Shown here: positions 1 through 6,153 of the stretch, in pieces
How the letters are laid out: every line of letters starts with the position of its first letter
How positions within the stretch are numbered: position 1 is the first letter of the stretch
Source: Pirellulales bacterium
GTDB taxonomy: Bacteria > Planctomycetota > Planctomycetia > Pirellulales > Thermoguttaceae
Direction: 5' to 3'
Length of the DNA stretch: 9,718 bases
Assembly: GCA_030617125.1 (NCBI GenBank)
Contig: JAUWWA010000034.1
Span: 1-9,718 of the forward strand
Program-made: the position numbers and the translations under genes
The notes under the pieces: generated by a model
Database searches by the model: none
The model's input: only the letters and a program-made list of their open reading frames with translations
What the model was told of the DNA's origin: nothing

Positions 1-1
1 C

Positions 2-280
2 TTCTACAACACGCAACAGCGCAATGCCGTGCTGGCGCCGCTGGAACATACCGGACTGCGCGGCGAGTTAGATGTGACTATCCGCATCGGCGGCGGGGGC
101 ATCACCGGCCAGGCCGACGCCTGTAAGCTGGGGATTGCCCGGGCGCTGAAGCTCTACAAGGAAGAACTCGCCGACACGCTGCGAGACTCCGGCTTGCTGA
201 CGCGCGACAGCCGCATGAAAGAACGCAAGAAGCCGGGACTGCACGGGGCGCGCCGCGGAACGCAGTTCTCGAAGCGGTAG
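2..280 (+). CDS. rpsI: 30S ribosomal protein S9, C-terminal part (5' truncated)
   Basis: Structural protein of the small ribosomal subunit; its C-terminal tail reaches the decoding centre near P-site tRNA. The visible 92 codons run from the left edge to a TAG stop. They contain the S9 signatures VLAPLEHTG, the glycine-rich IRIGGGGITGQADA segment, the helix LGIARALKLY, RDSRMKERKKPG and the universally conserved basic end ARRGTQFSKR. S9 is usually about 130 residues, so roughly 40 N-terminal residues lie outside the window. rplM (L13) commonly precedes rpsI, but that side is not visible. A GTG at position 29 opens the same frame but lies inside the conserved domain, so it is not the start. The S41 peptidase gene follows 38 bp downstream on the same strand. 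Confidence 0.97.
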   Translation, partial: FYNTQQRNAVLAPLEHTGLRGELDVTIRIGGGGITGQADACKLGIARALKLYKEELADTLRDSGLLTRDSRMKERKKPGLHGARRGTQFSKR

Positions 281-318
281 TCACCTACCGGGTGTTGCAA
301 ACTTAACAGAGCGGATCC

Positions 319-1635
319 ATGCCGCGCCGCAATCTCTTCATGCTGATCGCCGTCAGCCTCATCTCGCTGATGTGCTACCAGAAGGTGCCGACCAGCCGCT
401 ACGGCCGGGTCGTGGCCGACGCCATGGAGCAGATCGAGCGCCGTTATTACCAACCGGTCGAGTCGCGCAAGCTGTTCGAGGGCGCCATGCACGGGATGAT
501 CGCCCAACTCAACGACCCCTATTCCGGGTTCATCTCGGCGAAGAACCTGCCGCGGTTCCAGGAGGACCTCGACCAGCAGTTCGGCGGGGTCGGCATGGAG
601 GTCTCGCTCGACCCGAAGACCAGGCAGATCATTGTGATGAGGCCCTTGGTCGGCACGCCGGCGTATGAGGCCGGCATCCGCGCCGGCGACATAATCCTCC
701 GCATCGATGACCACGGCACACAAGGCATGTCGGTTCTCGACGCCGTCGGCTACATGCGCGGAAGGCCCGGCAAACCGGTCACCCTCTCCATCCTCCACGA
801 AGGCGAACAGCAGCCAATCGAGGTCACGCTCGTCCGGGCGATCATCAAGATCGACACCGTGCTGGGCGATACCCGAGGCCCCGACGGCTCCTGGAACTGT
901 TTCCTGGAAGGATACGGCCTTGTGGGAGACCGGCAGCCGTGCCGGATCGGCTATCTGCGGATCAACACGTTCGCCGAAAACACCGTCGACGAGATGCGAG
1001 CGGCGCTCGATTGGCTCGTCGACCATGGCATGCAGGCCCTAATCCTCGATCTGCGCAATGATCCGGGCGGGCTGCTCCGCGCGGCGACCGACGTGTGCGA
1101 TGTCTTCATCGACTCCGGCGTCATCGTCACCAAACGTGGCCGCGACGCGCGGAACGAGGAAATTGTTCGAGCTACGGCGAAGGGCGCCTACAAGGACTTT
1201 CCTCTCGCCGTGCTGGTCGACCACGACAGCGCCAGCGCCAGCGAGATCGTCGCCGCCTGCTTGCAGGATCACCGCCGGGCCGTGATCGTGGGCGAGCGGA
1301 CCTTCGGCAAGGGAACCGTCCAAGAGATTATCGACTTGAAGACCACTCAGAGTGCCCTCAGGCTAACCATCGCCAGCTACTGGCGCCCCAGTGGAAAGAA
1401 CATTCATCGAACCAAGGACGCCGGCGAAGACGACGTCTGGGGCGTTACACCGAACGAGGGCTACGAAGTGATCGTCGAGGGTGAGGAGTTGAGGCAACTG
1501 CGAGAGTGGCGCCGCCGCCGCGACATGCCGGCCAACGCCAGAAGGCCGGGCGATGAACCGGCTGAGCCGTTCGTTGACCGGCAGTTAGCCAAAGCAGTCG
1601 AGTACATCGAAGGACAACTGGCTGAAGAGGAGTAG
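319..1635 (+). CDS. S41 family C-terminal processing peptidase (CtpA/Prc-like), with PDZ domain
   Basis: Serine protease of the tail-specific/CtpA family, which trims or degrades envelope proteins from their C-termini. The 438-residue protein has an uncleaved signal anchor or signal peptide (about residues 5-20, NLFMLIAVSLISLMC). An N-terminal helical region follows (LNDPYSGFI, 64-72), then a PDZ domain (about 85-172, with GVGMEV and AGIRAGDIILRI). The protease core covers about 208-360: GYLRINTF, LILDLRNDPGGLL, SASASEI and GERTFGKGTVQ. By family alignment Ser306 is the nucleophile, Lys331 the general base (the standard 25-residue spacing) and Gln335 the third triad member. Cys19 lacks a lipobox, so a lipoprotein is unlikely. 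The ATG start puts the hydrophobic segment at the N-terminus; the Shine-Dalgarno site is weak. It lies 38 bp after rpsI and may be co-transcribed with it. Substrates cannot be inferred. Confidence 0.95.
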   Translation: MPRRNLFMLIAVSLISLMCYQKVPTSRYGRVVADAMEQIERRYYQPVESRKLFEGAMHGMIAQLNDPYSGFISAKNLPRFQEDLDQQFGGVGMEVSLDPKTRQIIVMRPLVGTPAYEAGIRAGDIILRIDDHGTQGMSVLDAVGYMRGRPGKPVTLSILHEGEQQPIEVTLVRAIIKIDTVLGDTRGPDGSWNCFLEGYGLVGDRQPCRIGYLRINTFAENTVDEMRAALDWLVDHGMQALILDLRNDPGGLLRAATDVCDVFIDSGVIVTKRGRDARNEEIVRATAKGAYKDFPLAVLVDHDSASASEIVAACLQDHRRAVIVGERTFGKGTVQEIIDLKTTQSALRLTIASYWRPSGKNIHRTKDAGEDDVWGVTPNEGYEVIVEGEELRQLREWRRRRDMPANARRPGDEPAEPFVDRQLAKAVEYIEGQLAEEE

Positions 1636-1668
1636 TGGACGGTAGGCGGTGGGCGGTAGGTGGTTGGT
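1634..1668 (+). repeat. Heptanucleotide tandem repeat GGTxGGy behind the peptidase stop codon
   Basis: Read in steps of seven the sequence is AGTGGAC, GGTAGGC, GGTGGGC, GGTAGGT, GGTTGGT. These are five units with positions 2, 3 and 5 invariant; the last four also share positions 1 and 6. The first unit begins inside the TAG stop codon of the S41 peptidase gene. GGAC at 1637-1640 and GTCC at 1667-1670 form short complementary ends around the array. Function is unknown. It sits between convergent genes, so a 3'-end role is possible. Confidence 0.6.
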
Positions 1669-1736
1669 CCTTCCCGCCGGAAATTTGTCTTAGCGCCTTT
1701 ACCGGATATACTACGTGCGAGGTCCGTCGGCGGTGA

Positions 1737-2516
1737 TTACATCAACTGCCACTCACCCGTCGTTACTACGTAGAGTCCCAACAGCAGATTCGTGACGGCG
1801 TGCGCGGCGATGCAATCCCAGATGTTCCGCGTCTTGACCATCAGCCAGGTGACCATCGTGAACCACACGGCCGCCGCCAGCAACTCGCCCGGGTGCATCA
1901 GCATCGGCACTACGGTGCCGACGATCACCGCCGCGGCATTCACCTTGCCCAGCGGCACTTTCCACCAGTCGGCCTCGACCACGAAACGCATCAGGAACCC
2001 GCGCAGGAAGAACTCCTCGATCACCGGCACCACGGCCACCAGCCCAAGGAACCGCACGAAGAGGAATGCCCAGGCCGCGGCCGGATTGGCTTCGAGCCGG
2101 ATGAAGGGGTCGTAGGCACTGCGGGCGCCGGAGGCGATGATCCCGCCGAGCCCAATCGGTTCCAGGAGCGGCTGGAGGAACTTGTGCTCGACGCCGAGCT
2201 TGCACAGCCCCACCCAAACAACGATCCCCACCACGCCGACCACCACCGCCAGCGGCCCGACGCGAAACGGAAACTCCCGGTAGCCCGGCAGCACAAACCA
2301 CACGGCCGCCAAGGTCAGCAGGATCTTAGCCGTGTACACCCAGGGGTAATAGGCGTAGGGAATCGACGGCCAGTTGGAGACCTCCTCCGCTTTCGGCTCG
2401 ATGCTGGTAATCAGCAGGAAGACGACAAGCGGCAGTAGGAACGTTAGCCAGCGATGCTTCTCGAGCAACGCCAGGCGGCCGCGCAACGCTGAGTTCAACT
2501 TGTTCGATGAAGACAT
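1737..2516 (-). CDS. CPBP family intramembrane metalloprotease (CAAX prenyl protease-related)
   Basis: Predicted polytopic membrane protease of the CPBP/ABI (CAAX protease, Rce1-like) family. Numbered from the ATG used here (259 residues), the CPBP motif EEFFLRG gives Glu167, Glu168 and Arg172. The second motif LMHPGEL supplies His208 and the third, HAVTNLLLG, supplies His239 and Asn243. These are the expected metal and catalytic residues of the family. Hydrophobic spans are seen at about 23-38, 60-78, 88-105, 148-168, 195-208, 214-228 and 236-252. The pattern YPWVY near the N-terminus and the C-terminal HAVTNLLLGLYV resemble the exosortase-associated 'CAAX prenyl protease-related' subgroup, although no exosortase is present here. 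A TTG at 2531 would add five residues; ATG 2516 was preferred because neither start has a strong Shine-Dalgarno site. It is convergent with the S41 peptidase gene and divergent from the hydrolase gene. Confidence 0.9.
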   Translation of the reverse strand: MSSSNKLNSALRGRLALLEKHRWLTFLLPLVVFLLITSIEPKAEEVSNWPSIPYAYYPWVYTAKILLTLAAVWFVLPGYREFPFRVGPLAVVVGVVGIVVWVGLCKLGVEHKFLQPLLEPIGLGGIIASGARSAYDPFIRLEANPAAAWAFLFVRFLGLVAVVPVIEEFFLRGFLMRFVVEADWWKVPLGKVNAAAVIVGTVVPMLMHPGELLAAAVWFTMVTWLMVKTRNIWDCIAAHAVTNLLLGLYVVTTGEWQLM

Positions 2517-2861
2517 CTTACTTACGTCCAACCGGCTTGCCGAAGTCGATTTCCGAGTGGCGATTATCGGGCGTGATCTAGTTCAACTTCGCAGCGCCAG
2601 GCTGTCTCCCTATTTCCGGATCTTCGTGATCATCGGCCGTCTCCCGTACGTGGGTACGTGGGCCGAATATACGTCGCCGCGCGTTTAATGTCAATGCTAT
2701 TGCATGTGCGGTTGCTGTTGGGGCAACTGATGATTGCCTTGCAATTTCCGTGGAAGTGTGGTTTACTGGGTGGTAGGCGCCGGCGTCCACGCCGGGGGCG
2801 CATAACGCCGCTGTGCCGGCGGGAGCTAAACGTTCGTGTCATCCTCGCGGGACCTGCTATT
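2517..2861. other. Divergent intergenic region, CPBP protease / alpha-beta hydrolase
   Basis: About 345 bp between the outward-facing starts. The hydrolase frame stays open upstream to a GTG at 2658, but residues translated from 2658-2861 (arginine-rich runs, several cysteines) do not look like a protein domain or a signal peptide. I treat this part as non-coding. It holds a tandem TACGTGGG pair at 2647-2662, a GTTGC/GCAAC dyad (2711-2715 and 2723-2727), a candidate promoter at 2739-2767, and an imperfect GC-rich hairpin (about 2777-2801) that would lie in the 5' leader. No RNA gene was recognised. Confidence 0.5.
2739..2767 (+). promoter_or_regulatory. Candidate sigma-70-type promoter for the hydrolase gene
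   Basis: TTGCAA (2739-2744) and TTTACT (2762-2767) are separated by exactly 17 bp and each matches four of six consensus bases. Initiation would be near 2774, giving a leader of about 90 nt before ATG 2862. This agrees with the shorter start chosen for the hydrolase. The elements are weak, and such matches arise by chance in intergenic DNA. Confidence 0.3.
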
Positions 2862-4535
2862 ATGATCGTCGCGTTGATCTTCTCTGCCCTGCTGTTTGCA
2901 TCCGATCCGGGGTCGGCGACGGCTGACGATCAGATCACGGAAGCATCGAGAACGTTCAACGGCGTCCCGTTCCGCTACCGGATGGAGTTGTCGGCGCGGC
3001 GGGCCGGGTATCGAGTGTATCGGCTGACGTACCCGTCGCCGGTGGTCACGGCGCACGCGCCGAACAACACGATCCCGGCCGACTATTTCCTGCCAGACGG
3101 CATCGCTCCGCGCGACCCGCGGCGCCCGGCGGTTATCTGCCTGCACATTCTCGACGGTGATTTCGTACTCGCCGAGATGGTTTGCTCCTACTTGGCTCTG
3201 CGCGGTATCCCGGCGATGACGTTCAAGCTGCCGTACTACGGCGAGCGGGGGTTTCCGGAAGGCCTCAAAGCACTCGCCTCCGACCCGAAGCTCTTCATCG
3301 ACGCCCTCGACCAGGCGGCGTCCGACGTGCGGCGGACCATCGACGTGCTCGTCTCGCGGCCGGAAGTCGATCCGCAGCATCTGGGCATCACGGGAATCAG
3401 CTTGGGGGGGATCGTAGCGGCCACGGCCGCCGGCGCCGAACCAAGGCTTTCCCGCGCCGTGCTGCTGCTTGCCGGCGGCAAGTTGATGCACTTGATCCAC
3501 CACGCACGTGAAACCGCGCCGCTCGGCAAGCTGATCCGCCGCCTGCCACCCGGCCAACGTGCTCGGCTCGAAGCAAAGATCGCATCGGTCGATCCGCTCC
3601 GCTTCGCGCCAAGGCTCCGCGACCGCGCCCAAGGGTGCAAGGTGCTGATGATCAACGCCGCCCAGGATGAGGTCGTGCCCCGCTCATGCACCGAGAAGCT
3701 CGCCGCCGCGCTGGGCATCGCCGATCGAGTCGTTTGGCTGGAAGGCTTGGGGCACTACTCGGCAATTGCCGAACTGCCGCGTGCGCTGCGGGCGACCGGC
3801 GACTTCTTCGCCGAGGACCTGCCCGAAGGCGTGAACCCCGAGCCACCGCGGCGCGCCGCCGCGTTCGAAGCCATCGTATCGCTTCTGCGCCAAACGACCG
3901 AAATGCTTTCCGCCGAACCACCGCCGGGCCGATGTCATGTGGTCGATGTGGAAATCACGGCCACACCCAAGGGCCGGCAGCCCGTCGAAGCACGGCTGCG
4001 GCTGGTCCGCGGTTCGGCTCGGAAGTTCAAGCTTTGCGCGAAGCTGCCTGGCATCGGCGAGATCACCTTCGGCCAGGGCAGCTATCCCTGGCTGGCCACC
4101 GGCGAAGCGACCGTCGTCAAAGGCACGAAGAACCCCGGCGCCGCGCTGCGCCACCCGCTGGCCATTGCCGGGCCGCGACACTTCATGACGCTCCGCATGG
4201 CCGCCGGAGCACTCGGCGGCGCGGCCATGTCCCCCGACGTGCTGCGGCGATGGATCACGCTGGACAAAAAAGGGGACATGCTACTTGTTCGCCGCACCGC
4301 GCCGTTGAACAGCCAACTGACCCTGAAGCGAAAAAGCAGCATGTCCCCTTTTTACCCGCACGTTGCGCGGTTCGATACTGTGGACGTCACAGGAACGATC
4401 AAGTTCCACGAATGGCGAACCGGCGCGGCCTGCAAGCCGTCGGCGTTCGATCCGCCCGGCAACGCGGCCCAAGAGGAAATCGACGAGGCGGCGGTGTATG
4501 GGATTTTCTCAACGGCGCTCCAGGTGGCTTTCTGA
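2862..4535 (+). CDS. Exported alpha/beta hydrolase with uncharacterised C-terminal region, interrupted in frame by an inverted-repeat element
   Basis: Predicted secreted or periplasmic esterase-type hydrolase of 557 residues. ATG 2862 starts a hydrophobic segment (IVALIFSALLFAS) ending in a plausible signal-peptidase region near SATADD. A GGGA lies about 10 nt upstream. The hydrolase fold covers about residues 60-320: an oxyanion-hole-like CLHILDGDF (93-101), the nucleophile elbow GISLGG with Ser180, the acid loop AAQDEVVP with Asp269, and GLGHYS with His298. A complete Ser-Asp-His triad is therefore visible. Residues about 360-557 are beta-rich (EARLRLVRG, KFKLCAKLPGIGEITFGQGSYPWLATGE) and not recognised; a LolA-like sheet is only a guess. 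Residues 469-497 come from an 87-bp inverted-repeat element. A GTG at 2658 in the same frame would add 68 residues that hide the signal peptide. Substrate is unknown; acyl or acetyl esters are possible. Confidence 0.85.
   Translation: MIVALIFSALLFASDPGSATADDQITEASRTFNGVPFRYRMELSARRAGYRVYRLTYPSPVVTAHAPNNTIPADYFLPDGIAPRDPRRPAVICLHILDGDFVLAEMVCSYLALRGIPAMTFKLPYYGERGFPEGLKALASDPKLFIDALDQAASDVRRTIDVLVSRPEVDPQHLGITGISLGGIVAATAAGAEPRLSRAVLLLAGGKLMHLIHHARETAPLGKLIRRLPPGQRARLEAKIASVDPLRFAPRLRDRAQGCKVLMINAAQDEVVPRSCTEKLAAALGIADRVVWLEGLGHYSAIAELPRALRATGDFFAEDLPEGVNPEPPRRAAAFEAIVSLLRQTTEMLSAEPPPGRCHVVDVEITATPKGRQPVEARLRLVRGSARKFKLCAKLPGIGEITFGQGSYPWLATGEATVVKGTKNPGAALRHPLAIAGPRHFMTLRMAAGALGGAAMSPDVLRRWITLDKKGDMLLVRRTAPLNSQLTLKRKSSMSPFYPHVARFDTVDVTGTIKFHEWRTGAACKPSAFDPPGNAAQEEIDEAAVYGIFSTALQVAF
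4266..4353 (+). mobile_element. Short inverted-repeat (MITE/REP-like) element inside the hydrolase gene
   Basis: The left arm, 4267-4291, starts AAAAAGGGGACATGCT. The right arm, 4329-4353, is its reverse complement over 25 bp with two mismatches, around a 37-nt centre that contains a small GTTG/CAAC hairpin (4304-4307 with 4314-4317). The outer ends are A-rich and T-rich (AAAAAAGGGG and CCCCTTTTT). The arm-to-arm length (4267-4353) is 87 bp, exactly 29 codons, and the host frame continues through it as KKGDMLLV...SSMSPF. The A/T-rich segments contrast with the GC-rich flanks, which suggests an acquired non-autonomous element. No transposase is nearby. In RNA the right arm ends in a GC-rich stem plus U-run, so it may also act as a terminator or attenuator. 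No clear target-site duplication was seen. Confidence 0.65.
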
Positions 4536-4653
4536 GTGGGATTTCGTAATTCCGGGAGAATCGAACCGTTCGGCACCGGCGGCCATGGCGGGGATTTCCG
4601 CGGCGAGGACGCGGCGGCCAGACATTCGCATTCCCAGAATCGTGAAACGATAT

Positions 4654-5817
4654 TCAGGCGGACCAATCGGGATCCGGCTGTTCGAGCACTTCGGGCGTGA
4701 TGCCTTCGCACAGCGTGGCGACGGTCTGCTTGGCCATCGCGACGGCATCGGCATCGGCGTGGGCGTCGATGTCGATCTGGAACGTACGCGACTCGCCCGG
4801 CGCGAGGATCGCCACGCGGCCCTGCTGTGTCTCGAACGACTTGATGTTTGGGAAGTTGATGCCCGGCTCCAACCCGGTGACGTAGCCGTCGACCTTGGCC
4901 TGGCGGTTCTTCCACTGGGTGAAGCAGGGTAGTTGGCTCTTGTTGTACTTGAGGCTGACGCCCTTGCTTGCCGCGGCGTTGTGCAGCAGGACCTGCGTGC
5001 CGCCGTCGGCCTCGGCGGCCATGTCGAAAAAGAAGACGGCCTCGCGCGAATCCGGCGTCTCCGGGCCGTACGTGTCCCACTGGGCCACGTTGTCGGCGGC
5101 CACGTCGTCACGCGGGGCAATCTTCACCAACGGGGCAAAGAGCTTCGAGCCGGGGTCCAATAATGGCGGGCCGAAGTTGATGTGGTAGAGCAACTCCAGT
5201 TCGCTCAGCTCGGCCGAAAAGTTGATGATTTCGTCGATCACCGTCAGCCCGGGCCGGCCGACTGTGGTCATGATCGTCGAGACCATGCGCAGCTTGTTTC
5301 CGAATAGCCTGGTTTCGTCGACGACACCGCGCACGGCGATCCGGCCCGCATCGCCGTCGATGGTCACTTCGACCTTGCGCGCCGGGGTGTTGGCAATTTT
5401 TCCGTGCAGGCCGTAGCGGAGCGTGCCGTTGGGGTTAAACTCGGGTGCGCCGTTGCTCTCCAGGCCGCAACGGCAGAGCAACTCGTCGAATCCGTCGAGC
5501 CAGCCCAGGCCGCTCGGTTCGTCCAGATGAACGAACGCCGGATGGACCGGCCCGGCCACCGGAGATTCCCATCCGAGCGTCAAGTCGCCGAGGCTCGCTC
5601 GCCAGACGCCCATGCCGCGCGTCGGCACGACGACAACGCGCAGCGTGCCGTTATCGACTTCGACGACGTCCACACCGTCGCGCAGCCCGCCGCGCAGGGT
5701 ACGTTTTGCCACCCGGTAGCCCGAGGCGTCGCCTTCAACGTCGTCGGGCCCGAGGATGAGTTCTTCAACAAAGACGTCGTTTTCGACATCGGTCAGTGTC
5801 CAGGTCTTTTCGGCCAT
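4654..5817 (-). CDS. DUF4432 family protein (aldose 1-epimerase-like beta-sandwich)
   Basis: Predicted cytoplasmic carbohydrate-binding protein of the DUF4432 family, related to galactose mutarotase/aldose 1-epimerase; it may interconvert sugar anomers. The 387 residues carry characteristic segments in order: VVVPTRGMGVW (62-72), SGLGWLDGFDELLCRCGLES (102-121), LHGKIANTPA (137-146), LLYHINFGPP (209-218), FTQWKN (299-304) and GLEPGINFPN (315-324). By analogy with mutarotases, His212 and Glu317 are candidate catalytic residues, with His138 near the site; this is inference. The start is supported by GGAGA nine bases before the ATG. There is no signal peptide. It is divergent from the cupin-TIM barrel-dehydrogenase genes, and its neighbours point to a shared sugar pathway. 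It is convergent with the hydrolase gene, with 118 bp between stop codons and no clear terminator. Confidence 0.93.
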   Translation of the reverse strand: MAEKTWTLTDVENDVFVEELILGPDDVEGDASGYRVAKRTLRGGLRDGVDVVEVDNGTLRVVVVPTRGMGVWRASLGDLTLGWESPVAGPVHPAFVHLDEPSGLGWLDGFDELLCRCGLESNGAPEFNPNGTLRYGLHGKIANTPARKVEVTIDGDAGRIAVRGVVDETRLFGNKLRMVSTIMTTVGRPGLTVIDEIINFSAELSELELLYHINFGPPLLDPGSKLFAPLVKIAPRDDVAADNVAQWDTYGPETPDSREAVFFFDMAAEADGGTQVLLHNAAASKGVSLKYNKSQLPCFTQWKNRQAKVDGYVTGLEPGINFPNIKSFETQQGRVAILAPGESRTFQIDIDAHADADAVAMAKQTVATLCEGITPEVLEQPDPDWSA

Positions 5818-6153
5818 GATTGTGGTCTCCTATCGTCATGGAGTTGGAAGGTTCTGTTCACAAGGCCTCAGTGTAGGATCTGCGGCGTGGTCTGACCAGG
5901 AAGTGGACAATCTGAGGATCGACGTTCGCGACACCGCTGGCTGCAAGTTGGGGAAGCACCAAGACCTTCCTCCATATGCCCCATATTCCCCACAACACCT
6001 GTTTTTCGTACCGGTTTCCCACTTGGCCGCTTGCCAACCCCTTCCGAATTCACTAAAAAGGGTTCGTTCTCGGGATAATTGGCCAGTGTCGGCGGCCGGC
6101 GATTGCGGTGATCGGCAGTGGCACCAGCAGACCTACGAAAGTGGTGAACGATC
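5818..6153. promoter_or_regulatory. Divergent control region of the sugar locus
   Basis: A 336-bp non-coding stretch between the starts of the DUF4432 and cupin genes, so it should hold the promoters of both. It is richer in A/T than its flanks around 5970-6080. A weak plus-strand promoter is possible: TTCACT (6049-6054) and GATAAT (6074-6079), but the spacer is 19 bp. Just upstream, TTGGC (6023-6027) and GCCAA (6033-6037) form a perfect 5-bp dyad with a 5-bp centre that could be a repressor operator. A CCATATGCCCCATATTCCCC stretch (5972-5991) holds two CATAT copies eight bases apart. No regulator gene is in the window. No small gene or RNA was recognised. Confidence 0.45.
5826..5830 (-). promoter_or_regulatory. 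Ribosome binding site of the DUF4432 gene
   Basis: The minus strand reads GGAGACCACAATCATG, so a GGAGA core lies eight bases before the ATG at 5817. It fixes this start rather than any internal methionine. Confidence 0.6.

Noticed and set aside
281..318. CACC...GGTG mini-hairpin between rpsI and the S41 gene as a terminator
   Set aside because: Only four base pairs and no T-run follow; readthrough is more likely.
154..1026. Long minus-strand frame opposite rpsI and the S41 peptidase gene
   Set aside because: It overlaps two well-supported plus-strand genes with catalytic and ribosomal signatures, and its own translation resembles no family.
2647..2662. TACGTGGG repeated twice as a regulator binding site
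   Set aside because: Only two direct copies and no link to a known regulator; too little to call.
2777..2801. GC-rich imperfect hairpin in the hydrolase leader as a riboswitch or attenuator
   Set aside because: One stem with a three-base bulge, with no recognisable aptamer motif or U-tract; GC-rich sequence gives such stems often.
2658..2861. 68-codon upstream extension of the hydrolase from GTG 2658
   Set aside because: The extension is arginine-rich, has no domain and would bury the hydrophobic export signal that begins at ATG 2862. A candidate promoter at 2739-2767 lies inside it.
3686..4549. Alternative plus-strand frame across the second half of the hydrolase gene
   Set aside because: The translation is dominated by Arg, Ala, Gly and Pro, typical of an off-frame reading of GC-rich DNA. 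The hydrolase frame has the triad residues and runs to its own stop.
4509..4653. Possible tRNA or tRNA remnant suggested by GGTTCGATTC on the minus strand near 4560-4570
   Set aside because: The bases flanking the T-loop-like stretch do not pair as a T-stem, and no anticodon arm, acceptor stem or CCA end can be built around it.
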